A DNA stretch of 64,000 nucleotides from Kistimonas scapharcae (GTDB lineage Bacteria; Pseudomonadota; Gammaproteobacteria; Pseudomonadales; Endozoicomonadaceae). The translations under genes were made by a program, and so were the position numbers. Each line of letters begins with the position of its first letter. The first letter of the stretch is position 1. The stretch lies in contig NZ_BAABFL010000081.1 in assembly GCF_039540975.1 (NCBI RefSeq), positions 46,157 through 110,156 on the forward strand, given 5' to 3'. This document shows, in pieces, positions 18,123 through 26,223 of the stretch. The notes under the pieces were generated by a model that was given only the letters and a program-made list of their open reading frames with translations, ran no database searches and was not told the origin of the DNA.

Positions 18123-19560
18123 TCTTAACGGCCGGTCAGTGCCGGTATTTGCTATCCCCGAGATGCGCCGCATTCGCCGTATTCACTTCATCGGTATTGG
18201 AGGTGTTGGCATGTGCGGTATTGCGGAGGTATTGAAAAACCAGGGTTACGATATCTCAGGTTCCGATCTGCGGGAGTCCCGTGTGACGGCACGCTTGCGT
18301 GATCTCGGTATTGAGGTCTTTATCGGGCACGAACGTGAGCATGTGCAGAAGGCGGATGTCGTGGTGGTGTCGTCAGCGGTACAGGAAGACAATCCCGAGT
18401 TGGTGACTGCTCGCGAACAGCGTATCCCGGTAGTGCCCAGGGCGGAAATGCTCTCTGAATTGATGCGTTATCGCCATGGTATTGCCGTAGCCGGCACTCA
18501 TGGGAAGACGACAACAACCAGCTTGATTGCTTCGGTATTGGGGCAGGGCGGACTGGATCCGACCTTTATTATTGGCGGAAAGTTGAACTCGGCTGGCACC
18601 AATGCACGGTTGGGTGGTAGTCGCTACCTGGTAGCTGAGGCCGATGAAAGTGATGCATCGTTTCTGCATCTGCAGCCGATGGTGGCGGTTGTCACCAATA
18701 TCGATGCTGATCATATGATGACTTACGACGGTGACTTCAGCCGCCTGAAAAAGACCTTTGTCGATTTTCTGCATAATCTGCCGTTTTATGGGTTGGCGGT
18801 CATGTGTATTGATGACCCGGTCATCCGTGAATTGCTTCCGGAGATCAAGCGACAGGTGATCACTTACGGAATGTCTGAAGATGCAGACTTCCGAGCCATC
18901 GATATCGATCAGAACGGGATGGAAAACCGTTTTCGTCTGGTGCGTAAGGACCGTGACGATGTGCTCGATATCCATCTGAATATTCCCGGTGAGCACAACG
19001 TCCTGAATGCACTGGCGACCATAGCGGTGGCCAGTGAAGAAGGCGTTAGCGATGAGCAGATCCGTGAAGGTCTGATGCAGTTCCAGGGTGTAGGGCGTCG
19101 TTTCCAGGTTTATGGTCACTATGAGACTGGCGTCGGCAATGTCATGTTTGTCGATGATTACGGCCATCATCCCCGCGAAGTAGCTGCCACTATTGCTGCG
19201 ATTCGCAAGGGCTGGCCGGATAAACGACTGGTCATGGTGTACCAGCCGCATCGCTTCTCCAGAACCCGGGATCTGTATGATGACTTCGTCGAGGTGCTCT
19301 CACAGGTGGATGTGCTGCTGTTGATGGATGTTTATCCTGCCGGTGAAGAGCCGGTGCCGGGTGCCGATGGTAGAAGTCTGTGTCGCAGTATCCGACAGCG
19401 GGGACGTGTCGATCCGGTGTTTATCCCCAGGGGGGAGCCTGTAGAGCCGGTATTGGCAGATTTGTTGCGCGATGATGACCTGCTGATCACCCAGGGGGCG
19501 GGTGATATCGGTGTGTTGGCGGCTGACCTTGCGGAGAACGCATTAAAACTGAAGGCGTGA
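18115..19560 (+). CDS. murC: UDP-MurNAc:L-alanine ligase MurC
   Basis: The 481-residue product has MRRIRRIHFIGIGGVGMCGI, the ATP loop AGTHGKTTTTSLIA, EADESDASFLHL and DDYGHHPREV. It adds the first stem-peptide residue. The best start is TTG at 18115: the frame has no ATG between the murG overlap and MRRIRR, and TCGGGAGGTG lies five bases upstream of the TTG. An ATG at MRRIRR (about 18163) is the alternative, giving a shorter but still complete enzyme. Confidence 0.93.
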   Translation: MADLNGRSVPVFAIPEMRRIRRIHFIGIGGVGMCGIAEVLKNQGYDISGSDLRESRVTARLRDLGIEVFIGHEREHVQKADVVVVSSAVQEDNPELVTAREQRIPVVPRAEMLSELMRYRHGIAVAGTHGKTTTTSLIASVLGQGGLDPTFIIGGKLNSAGTNARLGGSRYLVAEADESDASFLHLQPMVAVVTNIDADHMMTYDGDFSRLKKTFVDFLHNLPFYGLAVMCIDDPVIRELLPEIKRQVITYGMSEDADFRAIDIDQNGMENRFRLVRKDRDDVLDIHLNIPGEHNVLNALATIAVASEEGVSDEQIREGLMQFQGVGRRFQVYGHYETGVGNVMFVDDYGHHPREVAATIAAIRKGWPDKRLVMVYQPHRFSRTRDLYDDFVEVLSQVDVLLLMDVYPAGEEPVPGADGRSLCRSIRQRGRVDPVFIPRGEPVEPVLADLLRDDDLLITQGAGDIGVLAADLAENALKLKA

Positions 19561-19566
19561 AACTGA

Positions 19567-20562
19567 ATGAGTGAACAATTTGACAGGGATGAACAAGGGG
19601 GCGGTATGGATGCACTGGGGCGTGTGGCCGTTCTTTATGGCGGTACGTCGGCTGAAAGGCAGGTATCGTTGCATTCCGGTGGTCGGATTCACGCAGCGCT
19701 TCAGAGTCTTGGTGTTGACAGTATCCTTATCGATACTGAGGACGGCCTGATCAGCCAGCTGCAGACGATCAAGCCGGATCGCGTATTTCTGGCGTTGCAT
19801 GGCGGTGATGGTGAAGATGGCACGGTGCAGGGTGTGCTGGAGTATATGGGGATTCCGTATACCGGCAGTGGCGTGAAAGCGTCTGCACTGGCCATGGACA
19901 AGTATCGCAGCAAGTTGATCTGGCAGAGCATTGGTCTGCCGACCCCGGAATACCAGCTGGTGACGGGCGATGTTGATATTGATGATTTGCCTGTTCCCTG
20001 TTTTGTAAAGCCGAATCAGGAAGGCTCCAGTATCGGTATGACCCGGGTGAATACCCGTGATCAACTGGCCGATGCCATTCGCAAAGCAGCGGATCATGGT
20101 GAGCAAGTGCTGGTTGAGCGTCTCATCGAAGGTGCTGAGTTTACCGTTGCCATTCTTAACGGTAGCGCCTTGCCAGCCATACGGCTTGAGACTGACAACG
20201 TGTTCTATGACTACGAGGCCAAGTACCTCTCGGATGGAACTCGTTATCATCTCCCTTGCGGCCTCAGCGAGGAGAAGGAGTGCGAGTTGCGAGAGTTGGC
20301 GCTCCGGGCGTTCAATAGTCTCGGCTGTCGTGGGTGGGGACGTGTGGACGTGATGCAGGATGGCGAGGGTCAGTTCTGGCTGCTGGAAGTGAATACGATC
20401 CCTGGTATGACGGACCATAGTCTTGTACCCATGGCGGCCCGCGCGTCAGGGCTGGAGTTTGAAGATCTGGTGCTGGCCTTGTTGCAGGCATCCGGTCAGC
20501 AGGAGAACGGGACATGGAAACCCGGTTATACGCCCCGGATCGAGATGGCCGTGACCGACTGA
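19567..20562 (+). CDS. ddlB: D-alanine--D-alanine ligase DdlB
   Basis: The 331-residue ATP-grasp enzyme has VAVLYGGTSAERQVSLHSG, LHGGDGEDGTVQGVLE, CFVKPNQEGSSIGM and WLLEVNTIPGMTDHSL. It makes the D-Ala-D-Ala dipeptide used by MurF. The first twelve or so residues are an unusual acidic leader; a second ATG at 19606 (MDALGRVAVLYGG) could be the true start. The 3' end overlaps ftsQ by 49 bases. Confidence 0.94.
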   Translation: MSEQFDRDEQGGGMDALGRVAVLYGGTSAERQVSLHSGGRIHAALQSLGVDSILIDTEDGLISQLQTIKPDRVFLALHGGDGEDGTVQGVLEYMGIPYTGSGVKASALAMDKYRSKLIWQSIGLPTPEYQLVTGDVDIDDLPVPCFVKPNQEGSSIGMTRVNTRDQLADAIRKAADHGEQVLVERLIEGAEFTVAILNGSALPAIRLETDNVFYDYEAKYLSDGTRYHLPCGLSEEKECELRELALRAFNSLGCRGWGRVDVMQDGEGQFWLLEVNTIPGMTDHSLVPMAARASGLEFEDLVLALLQASGQQENGTWKPGYTPRIEMAVTD

Positions 20563-21365
20563 AAAGTCGGGTAGCGGGCAGGCCAGCCAGGAAAATCCAT
20601 GGTGCCAGCCGGTTGGAAGACCGGCAGGCGTCTGTCAGGCGCTGGACTCAGCGAGGCGCACAGGCCGCCAAGCTGTTGTTGGCTGGAATGGTGATTGGCG
20701 CGTTTGTCTGGTCATTGCCCTGGCTCTGGAATTGGCTCGACAGACCGATAGTAAGTGTGAAAGTAGAAGGCGAATTTCGCTATCTACCGAAAGAAACGGT
20801 ACAGGAGCAGGTTACACCGTTTTTGGCAGAGCGGTTTTTCCGCCTGAATGTGGCGGGCCTGCAAACCGCTTTGCAGAGCGTGCCGTGGATTAGTCGGGCA
20901 AAAGTCCGGAAAGTCTGGCCGGAGACCTTGAGTATCCGGATTCAGGAACAGGTACCGGTAGCTCGCTGGAAGCGGGGCGGTGTTTTGAATGGCGATGGTG
21001 AAGTGTTTCGGGCGAATGATCTGAGCCGCTTTAGTGATTTGCCATTGCTCTATGGTAAAGAGGCTGCTGCGCCACAGGTGATGCAGCAGTATATGACATT
21101 GAACCAGCAGATTCGCCCTTTAGGTCTGGCAATGACAGCTCTGGGGCAGCGAGAGACGGGAAGCTGGTGGTTTCAGATTGGTGATGTTGAGGTCAACCTT
21201 GGGCATCGCGATCTGGTGAAGCGAATGCAACGATTTGTGCGTTTTTATCATGTATTGCTGCAGAAACAGTGGCAAGATGTGCGGCGCGTGGACTTGCGCT
21301 ATCGCGATGGTATAGCGGTTTCCTGGAACACGAATGACGGAAGCAGAGTAAATCGCAGTAACTGA
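20514..21365 (+). CDS. ftsQ: Cell division protein FtsQ
   Basis: The 283-residue bitopic protein has a basic cytoplasmic N-terminus, a membrane helix near residues 51-71 (KLLLAGMVIGAFVWSLPWLW), a POTRA domain beginning IVSVKVEGEFRYLPKETVQ, and a beta domain with SIRIQEQVPVARWKRG. It recruits FtsL and FtsB to the divisome. The start lies 49 bases inside ddlB with AGGAGAACGGGAC upstream, a typical arrangement for this pair. Confidence 0.93.
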   Translation: METRLYAPDRDGRDRLKSRVAGRPARKIHGASRLEDRQASVRRWTQRGAQAAKLLLAGMVIGAFVWSLPWLWNWLDRPIVSVKVEGEFRYLPKETVQEQVTPFLAERFFRLNVAGLQTALQSVPWISRAKVRKVWPETLSIRIQEQVPVARWKRGGVLNGDGEVFRANDLSRFSDLPLLYGKEAAAPQVMQQYMTLNQQIRPLGLAMTALGQRETGSWWFQIGDVEVNLGHRDLVKRMQRFVRFYHVLLQKQWQDVRRVDLRYRDGIAVSWNTNDGSRVNRSN

Positions 21366-21402
21366 TGAACAGGTAAACGTTGAAGCAACAGGCAGGTTAC
21401 GC

Positions 21403-22638
21403 ATGACGGCGACGGGAAATGGAAGAATGATTGTCGGTCTGGATATCGGGACTTCCAAGGTGGTGGCGCTTGTGGGCGAAATCACGGATAGCGGTGATAT
21501 CGAGGTGATCGGCATTGGCTCGCACCCTTCGCGGGGATTGCGGCGAGGCGTCGTGGTCAATATTGAGTCAACGGTACAGTCTATCCAGCGCGCGATTGAA
21601 GAGGCGGAGTTGATGGCGGGCTGCCAGATTCACTCTGTTTATGCCGGTATTGCGGGCAGTCATATCCGTAGTCTCAACTCCCACGGGATTGTGGCCATTC
21701 GTGAGCGTGAAGTGACCCGAGCCGATATGGATAGGGTGATTGATGCGGCACAGGCTGTGGCTATCCCGGCAGATCAGCGCATTCTGCATATCCTGCCTCA
21801 AGAGTATGTGATTGATACGCAGGAGGGGGTCAAGGAGCCTCTGGGAATGTCGGGCGTGCGACTGGAGGCCAAGGTGCATCTGGTCACCTGTGCTGTGAAT
21901 GCTGCGCAGAATATTGAGAAGTGTATCCGTCGCTGTGGTCTGGAAGTTGAGGATATTATTCTTGAACAGCTGGCTTCCAGTTACTCGGTGCTGACTGAAG
22001 ATGAGAAAGAGCTGGGTGTCTGCCTGGTTGATATCGGTGGTGGTACGACCGATATTGCGATCTTTACCGAAGGTGCGATCCGCCATACTGCCGTGATCCC
22101 CATCGCCGGCGATCAGGTCACTAATGATATCGCTATGGCGTTGCGTACCCCGACGCAATTTGCTGAAGAGATCAAAATTAAGTACGCCTGCGCTCTCACC
22201 CAGCTCGCGGGTGCCGATGAAACTATCAATGTACCCAGTGTCGGTGAGCGTCCTCCGAGGGAGCTGTCCAGACAGGCCCTGGCTGAAGTGGTTGAGCCCC
22301 GTTATGACGAGCTCTTTACCTTGATTCAGGCGGAGCTGCGTCGTAGCGGTTTTGAAGAATTAATTGCAGCCGGCATCGTGCTGACCGGCGGCACGTCCAA
22401 GATGGAAGGTGTGGTTGAACTGGCCGAGGAAATCTTCCATATGCCAGTTAGGCTCGGCGTTCCCCAGAGTGTTCGGGGGATGTCTGATGTTGTGCGCAAT
22501 CCGATTTATGCCACAGGTGTTGGTCTTCTTCACTATGGTCTGAAAATGCAGGGTGAAGGGGATATGGCCTTTGGTTCAAAGAAGCAGGAAGAGCCCGTTC
22601 TGGCGAAGATAAAACGCTGGTTTCAGGGGAACTTCTGA
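21403..22638 (+). CDS. ftsA: Cell division protein FtsA
   Basis: The 411-residue actin-like ATPase has MIVGLDIGTSKVVALVGEI (phosphate 1), CLVDIGGGTTDIAIF (phosphate 2) and GIVLTGGTSKMEGV (adenosine). Its C-terminal end, KIKRWFQGNF, is the amphipathic membrane-targeting helix. FtsA tethers FtsZ to the membrane and recruits late divisome proteins. Confidence 0.97.
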   Translation: MTATGNGRMIVGLDIGTSKVVALVGEITDSGDIEVIGIGSHPSRGLRRGVVVNIESTVQSIQRAIEEAELMAGCQIHSVYAGIAGSHIRSLNSHGIVAIREREVTRADMDRVIDAAQAVAIPADQRILHILPQEYVIDTQEGVKEPLGMSGVRLEAKVHLVTCAVNAAQNIEKCIRRCGLEVEDIILEQLASSYSVLTEDEKELGVCLVDIGGGTTDIAIFTEGAIRHTAVIPIAGDQVTNDIAMALRTPTQFAEEIKIKYACALTQLAGADETINVPSVGERPPRELSRQALAEVVEPRYDELFTLIQAELRRSGFEELIAAGIVLTGGTSKMEGVVELAEEIFHMPVRLGVPQSVRGMSDVVRNPIYATGVGLLHYGLKMQGEGDMAFGSKKQEEPVLAKIKRWFQGNF

Positions 22639-22695
22639 TTGTTTTAGGGAAGTAATTCTATAAAAATGGACAGTTAAGAGAGAAGGAGATTTGTC

Positions 22696-23847
22696 ATGTT
22701 CGAACTGGTCGATAATGTACCGCAAAATGCGGTCATAAAAGTGGTCGGTGTCGGCGGTGGCGGCGGTAACGCTGTCAATCACATGCTCAACAGTCAGGTT
22801 GAGGGTGTGGACTTTATTGTGGCCAATACAGATGCGCAGGCGTTAAAGCATCTCAATGCTCGAACCTTGTTGCAGTTGGGTACAGGTATTACTAAAGGTC
22901 TTGGTGCTGGTGCAAACCCGGAAATCGGGCGTCAGGCGGCATTGGAGGATCGTGAGCGGCTGGCAGAAGTGCTGTCGGGTGCGGATATGGTTTTCATTAC
23001 TGCCGGTATGGGCGGTGGTACCGGCACGGGTGCTGCGCCTGTTGTGGCTGAAGTTGCGAGGGAGCTCGGTATTCTGACAGTCGCCGTGGTCACGCGTCCC
23101 TTCCCTTTCGAAGGTCGAAAGCGGATGACTATTGCGGACCAGGGTTTGAAAGAGTTGGCTGAGCATGTGGACTCCCTGATCACCATCCCCAATGAAAAGT
23201 TGCTGCCCGTGTTGGGTAAGGATGCAAGCCTGTTATCTGCGTTCTGTGCCGCAAATGACGTACTTCAGGGGGCGGTACAGGGTATTGCAGACCTGATCAT
23301 TCGTCCCGGCATGATCAATGTCGACTTTGCGGACGTGCGGACAGTGATGTCTGAGATGGGCATGGCGATGATGGGTACCGGTAATGCGACTGGCTCGAAT
23401 CGTGCGGTGGAAGCTGCAGAAGCGGCGATTCGCAGTCCTCTGCTGGAAGATGTGGATTTGCAGGGTGCGCGGGGTATTCTCGTGAACATTACTGCAGGCT
23501 TGGATTTCTCCATTGGTGAATTCACAGAAGTGGGCAGTACTGTTGAGCAGTTTGCTTCTGATGATGCTACGGTGGTAGTGGGTACTGTTATTGATCCGGA
23601 AATGTCGGATGAAATCCGTGTTACAGTGGTAGCAACGGGGCTTGGTAAGCCAGAGCAGAAAGTCAAGAAAGTGGTTGATAATGCCTCTAAGACTGCTGAT
23701 GGCAACGTGAACTACAGCGAGCTTGATCGTCCTACCATTCTGCGTAAGAAAGCAGTTGCCGGTAGTGATGTTGATGGATCGCCGAGTGCTAAGACGGATA
23801 CGGACTATCTGGATATTCCGGCATTTTTACGCCGCCAGGCTGATTAA
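22696..23847 (+). CDS. ftsZ: Cell division GTPase FtsZ
   Basis: The 383-residue tubulin homologue has VVGVGGGGGNAVNHM, the tubulin signature GGGTGTG at 106-112, and NVDFADVRTVM with the catalytic T7 loop. The C-terminal peptide DYLDIPAFLRRQAD is the docking site for FtsA and ZipA. Good Shine-Dalgarno spacing (AGAAGGAG) explains high expression. It is the last gene of the division cluster proper; lpxC has its own promoter downstream. Confidence 0.98.
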   Translation: MFELVDNVPQNAVIKVVGVGGGGGNAVNHMLNSQVEGVDFIVANTDAQALKHLNARTLLQLGTGITKGLGAGANPEIGRQAALEDRERLAEVLSGADMVFITAGMGGGTGTGAAPVVAEVARELGILTVAVVTRPFPFEGRKRMTIADQGLKELAEHVDSLITIPNEKLLPVLGKDASLLSAFCAANDVLQGAVQGIADLIIRPGMINVDFADVRTVMSEMGMAMMGTGNATGSNRAVEAAEAAIRSPLLEDVDLQGARGILVNITAGLDFSIGEFTEVGSTVEQFASDDATVVVGTVIDPEMSDEIRVTVVATGLGKPEQKVKKVVDNASKTADGNVNYSELDRPTILRKKAVAGSDVDGSPSAKTDTDYLDIPAFLRRQAD

Positions 23848-23873
23848 AGCCTGTGCGGTCAAGATGTAACACT

Positions 23874-23901
23874 TTGTAAGGCGAGATTACTCTGCTAGAA
23901 T
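23874..23901 (+). promoter_or_regulatory. Sigma-70-type promoter of lpxC
   Basis: TTGTAA at 23874-23879 and TAGAAT at 23896-23901 are separated by 16 bases and lie about 50 bases before the lpxC start. Both hexamers are close to consensus. The spacer is one base shorter than optimal. Confidence 0.62.
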
Positions 23902-23948
23902 GGCCGATTATTGACTATTTTGTGCAGATGCAAGCTAACGGCTGGGTC

Positions 23949-24863
23949 ATGATTAGACAGCGAACGCTCAAAAATATTATTCGTGCTACAGGAGTAGGGC
24001 TTCATTCCGGTGAGAAGGTTTACCTGACGCTGAAGCCTGCGCCTGTCGATACCGGCATTGTATTCTGTCGTACCGATCTGGATCCTGTAGTTGAAATTCC
24101 GGCGCGTGCCGAGAATGTAGGGCAGACGACACTCTGCACATCTCTGGAAAAAGACGGTGTGAGAGTTGATACCGTTGAACACCTTCTGTCTGCGATGGCG
24201 GGCCTGGGTATTGATAATGCTTACGTTGAAGTGACAGCGCATGAAGTGCCTATCATGGATGGCAGTGCGGGTCCCTTCGTCTTTCTGATTCAGTCTGCGG
24301 GTATTGAAGAGCAGTCAGCGGCGAAGAAATTTATTCGCATCAAGAAGAAAGTCACTGTAGAAGAGGATGGCAAGACCGCCACCTTCGTTCCCTTTGATGG
24401 TTTCAAAGTGACGTTCAGTATTGATTTTGATCATCCAGTCTTCAAGGGGTTGGTGCAGCGCTCCAGCATCGACTTCTCCAGTACCTCCTTCGTTAAAGAG
24501 GTGAGTCGAGCCCGTACGTTTGGCTTCATGAAAGATATTGAGTTTTTGCGTTCACAGAATCTGGCGCTCGGTGGTAGCGTTGATAATGCCATCGTTGTTG
24601 ATGAGTACCGCATTCTCAATGAGGATGGCCTTCGCTATGATGATGAGTTTGTAAAGCATAAGATGTTGGATGCGATTGGCGATCTGTATCTTCTGGGTAC
24701 CAGTCTGATTGGTGAATTTATTGGGCATAAGTCTGGTCATTCACTGAATAACAAGTTGTTGCGTGCACTGATTGCTGATGAGTCTGCTTGGGAAATGGTG
24801 ACGTTCGAAGATGCGGCCAGTGCGCCTATTTCCTATGCCCGACCTACGTTGGTTGTGGCTTGA
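23949..24863 (+). CDS. lpxC: UDP-3-O-acyl-GlcNAc deacetylase LpxC
   Basis: The 304-residue product starts MIRQRTLKNIIRATGVGLHS and has the zinc ligands in TVEHLLSAMAG (His78) and KHKMLDAIGDLYLL (around 236-240), plus the C-terminal HKSGHSLNNKLLRAL. It catalyses the committed step of lipid A synthesis. Two ATG codons further upstream (23928 and earlier) would add residues not found in the family, so 23949 is preferred. A terminator follows directly. Confidence 0.97.
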   Translation: MIRQRTLKNIIRATGVGLHSGEKVYLTLKPAPVDTGIVFCRTDLDPVVEIPARAENVGQTTLCTSLEKDGVRVDTVEHLLSAMAGLGIDNAYVEVTAHEVPIMDGSAGPFVFLIQSAGIEEQSAAKKFIRIKKKVTVEEDGKTATFVPFDGFKVTFSIDFDHPVFKGLVQRSSIDFSSTSFVKEVSRARTFGFMKDIEFLRSQNLALGGSVDNAIVVDEYRILNEDGLRYDDEFVKHKMLDAIGDLYLLGTSLIGEFIGHKSGHSLNNKLLRALIADESAWEMVTFEDAASAPISYARPTLVVA

Positions 24864-24886
24864 TATTGTTCTGCTTCTCTCTTTTT

Positions 24887-24916
24887 AAGCCACCTTTCAG
24901 GGTGGCTTTTCTTTTT
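24887..24916 (+). terminator. Intrinsic terminator after lpxC
   Basis: The stem AAGCCACC/GGTGGCTT with a short loop is followed by TTCTTTTT. It ends the lpxC transcript 24 bases after the stop codon. Confidence 0.88.
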
Positions 24917-25014
24917 CCTGCTTATGTGAATAAAGCTTTTGAAGTGGCGGAAATTGGCTATGGTGTTCTAGATTTTAAGTGGTAGCCGTCAGTTTTTTTG
25001 AGTAAGTGTGTTCG

Positions 25015-25112
25015 TTTTTTTTTTTTTTTTGAATGGGCAGCTGCTTAGTGTTTCTGAAGTGATGTTTGCTTGTTGAATTCTGTCCGCGACGTGCTTCAGT
25101 TGCGGGGGGGGG
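25015..25112. repeat. Long homopolymer tracts upstream of the M23 peptidase gene
   Basis: The gap from 24864 to 25240 contains no gene beyond the lpxC terminator. It has a run of 16 T at 25015-25030 and a run of 9 G at 25104-25112. Both are long enough to slip during replication. They lie 211 and 129 bases before the M23 peptidase start, in the region where its promoter should be. Confidence 0.85.
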
Positions 25113-25240
25113 TGGCTAATGCTAGAGTTGGCCGGCTTGATGTTTTATTTGGAACGGTTCCACCGGTTTGGCTGTATACAGGGCTGGGCAGAACTGAACA
25201 ATATAACTGTGAAACAGGTATAGACCCGGTTAATGTGACA

Positions 25241-26176
25241 ATGAAGATAATTGTTGTCAGCCAGCAGCATGGCAAGAGCCAGACCATCAATTTAAAGCCA
25301 CGAAGATTGGCGGTCTTCGGGGTTTTTATTGCGGCTGTTATTTTGGCTTCTGGTTATTTTTTGGCCTGGTCGATGGTCAACGTTAATGTCGGTGGCTCAC
25401 TGACAGCGAGAGAGTTGTCTCAGTGGCAAAAGACTATTGCGCTTCAGCAGAGTGAAATCGAAAAAGTTCGTGGCAACGCTAGCCTTGAGATTGATGCGCT
25501 GGCCGTTCAGTTAGCCCAGATTCAAGGTCAGATTCTCCGTCTGGATGCGTTGGGTGAACGTCTCACCGCTATGGCAAAGCTGGATGCAGGGGAGTTTGAC
25601 TTCAGTTCACCAGCCGCTCAAGGTGGGCCTGACGAGATGACAGAGTCTGGCATCAGTTATCAGCCACCAGATTTTGTATCGTTAATTGATCAACTTGCCA
25701 TGCAGGTTGATAAGCGTGAAGAACAGCTCAATATCCTCGAAAACCTGTTGCTTGACCGAAAGCTGCAAGATGATGTCTATATAGCAGGGCGTCCTATCAA
25801 GAAAGGCTGGATGTCTTCTCCGTTTGGCCGTAGAACTGATCCGTTCAGTGGGCGGCCTGCCTGGCATAAAGGTGTTGATTTCGCGGGTAAAGATGGCTCA
25901 GATGTCATAGCCGTTGGCTCTGGTGTTGTGACCTGGGCGGGTAAGCGAAGTGGTTACGGCAATCTTGTTGAGATTAATCATGGTAATGGCTATGTCACCC
26001 GCTATGGTCACAACAAGGACATTCTGGTTAATGTTGGCGATATTATCAGCAAGGGGCAGACCATAAGCCTGATGGGTAGCACGGGGCGTTCAACAGGCCC
26101 TCATGTACATTTTGAAGTGCTGGTGAATGGTCGTCAGGTAAACCCGGCTCGTTATATATACCGTGCCAGCCGTTAA
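25241..26176 (+). CDS. Membrane-anchored M23-family metallopeptidase
   Basis: The 311-residue product starts MKIIVVSQQHGKSQTINLKP, has a membrane helix around residues 25-47 (FGVFIAAVILASGYFLAWSMV), a periplasmic coiled-coil (about 60-110) and a C-terminal LytM domain. The M23 zinc motifs are present: H-x3-D in WHKGVDFAG and HVHFE in STGPHVHFEVLVNG. Such proteins are endopeptidases of peptidoglycan, or regulators of them. The same position between lpxC and secA is occupied by an M23 protein in pseudomonads. A longer reading frame upstream crosses the poly-G tract and has no family similarity. Confidence 0.9.
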   Translation: MKIIVVSQQHGKSQTINLKPRRLAVFGVFIAAVILASGYFLAWSMVNVNVGGSLTARELSQWQKTIALQQSEIEKVRGNASLEIDALAVQLAQIQGQILRLDALGERLTAMAKLDAGEFDFSSPAAQGGPDEMTESGISYQPPDFVSLIDQLAMQVDKREEQLNILENLLLDRKLQDDVYIAGRPIKKGWMSSPFGRRTDPFSGRPAWHKGVDFAGKDGSDVIAVGSGVVTWAGKRSGYGNLVEINHGNGYVTRYGHNKDILVNVGDIISKGQTISLMGSTGRSTGPHVHFEVLVNGRQVNPARYIYRASR

Positions 26177-26223
26177 TTCATTATTTTTTTCGGGATTCGA
26201 TCAGTTTAGGCATTACTGAAATT

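Noticed and set aside
24920..25240. A dciA-like gene between lpxC and the M23 peptidase, as remembered in pseudomonads
   Set aside because: No frame on either strand of this gap has the required length or similarity; only homopolymer tracts are present.
25070..25240. N-terminal extension of the M23 peptidase
   Set aside because: It reads through the poly-G tract, has no signal-like feature, and the conserved N-terminus MKIIVVSQQ begins at 25241.
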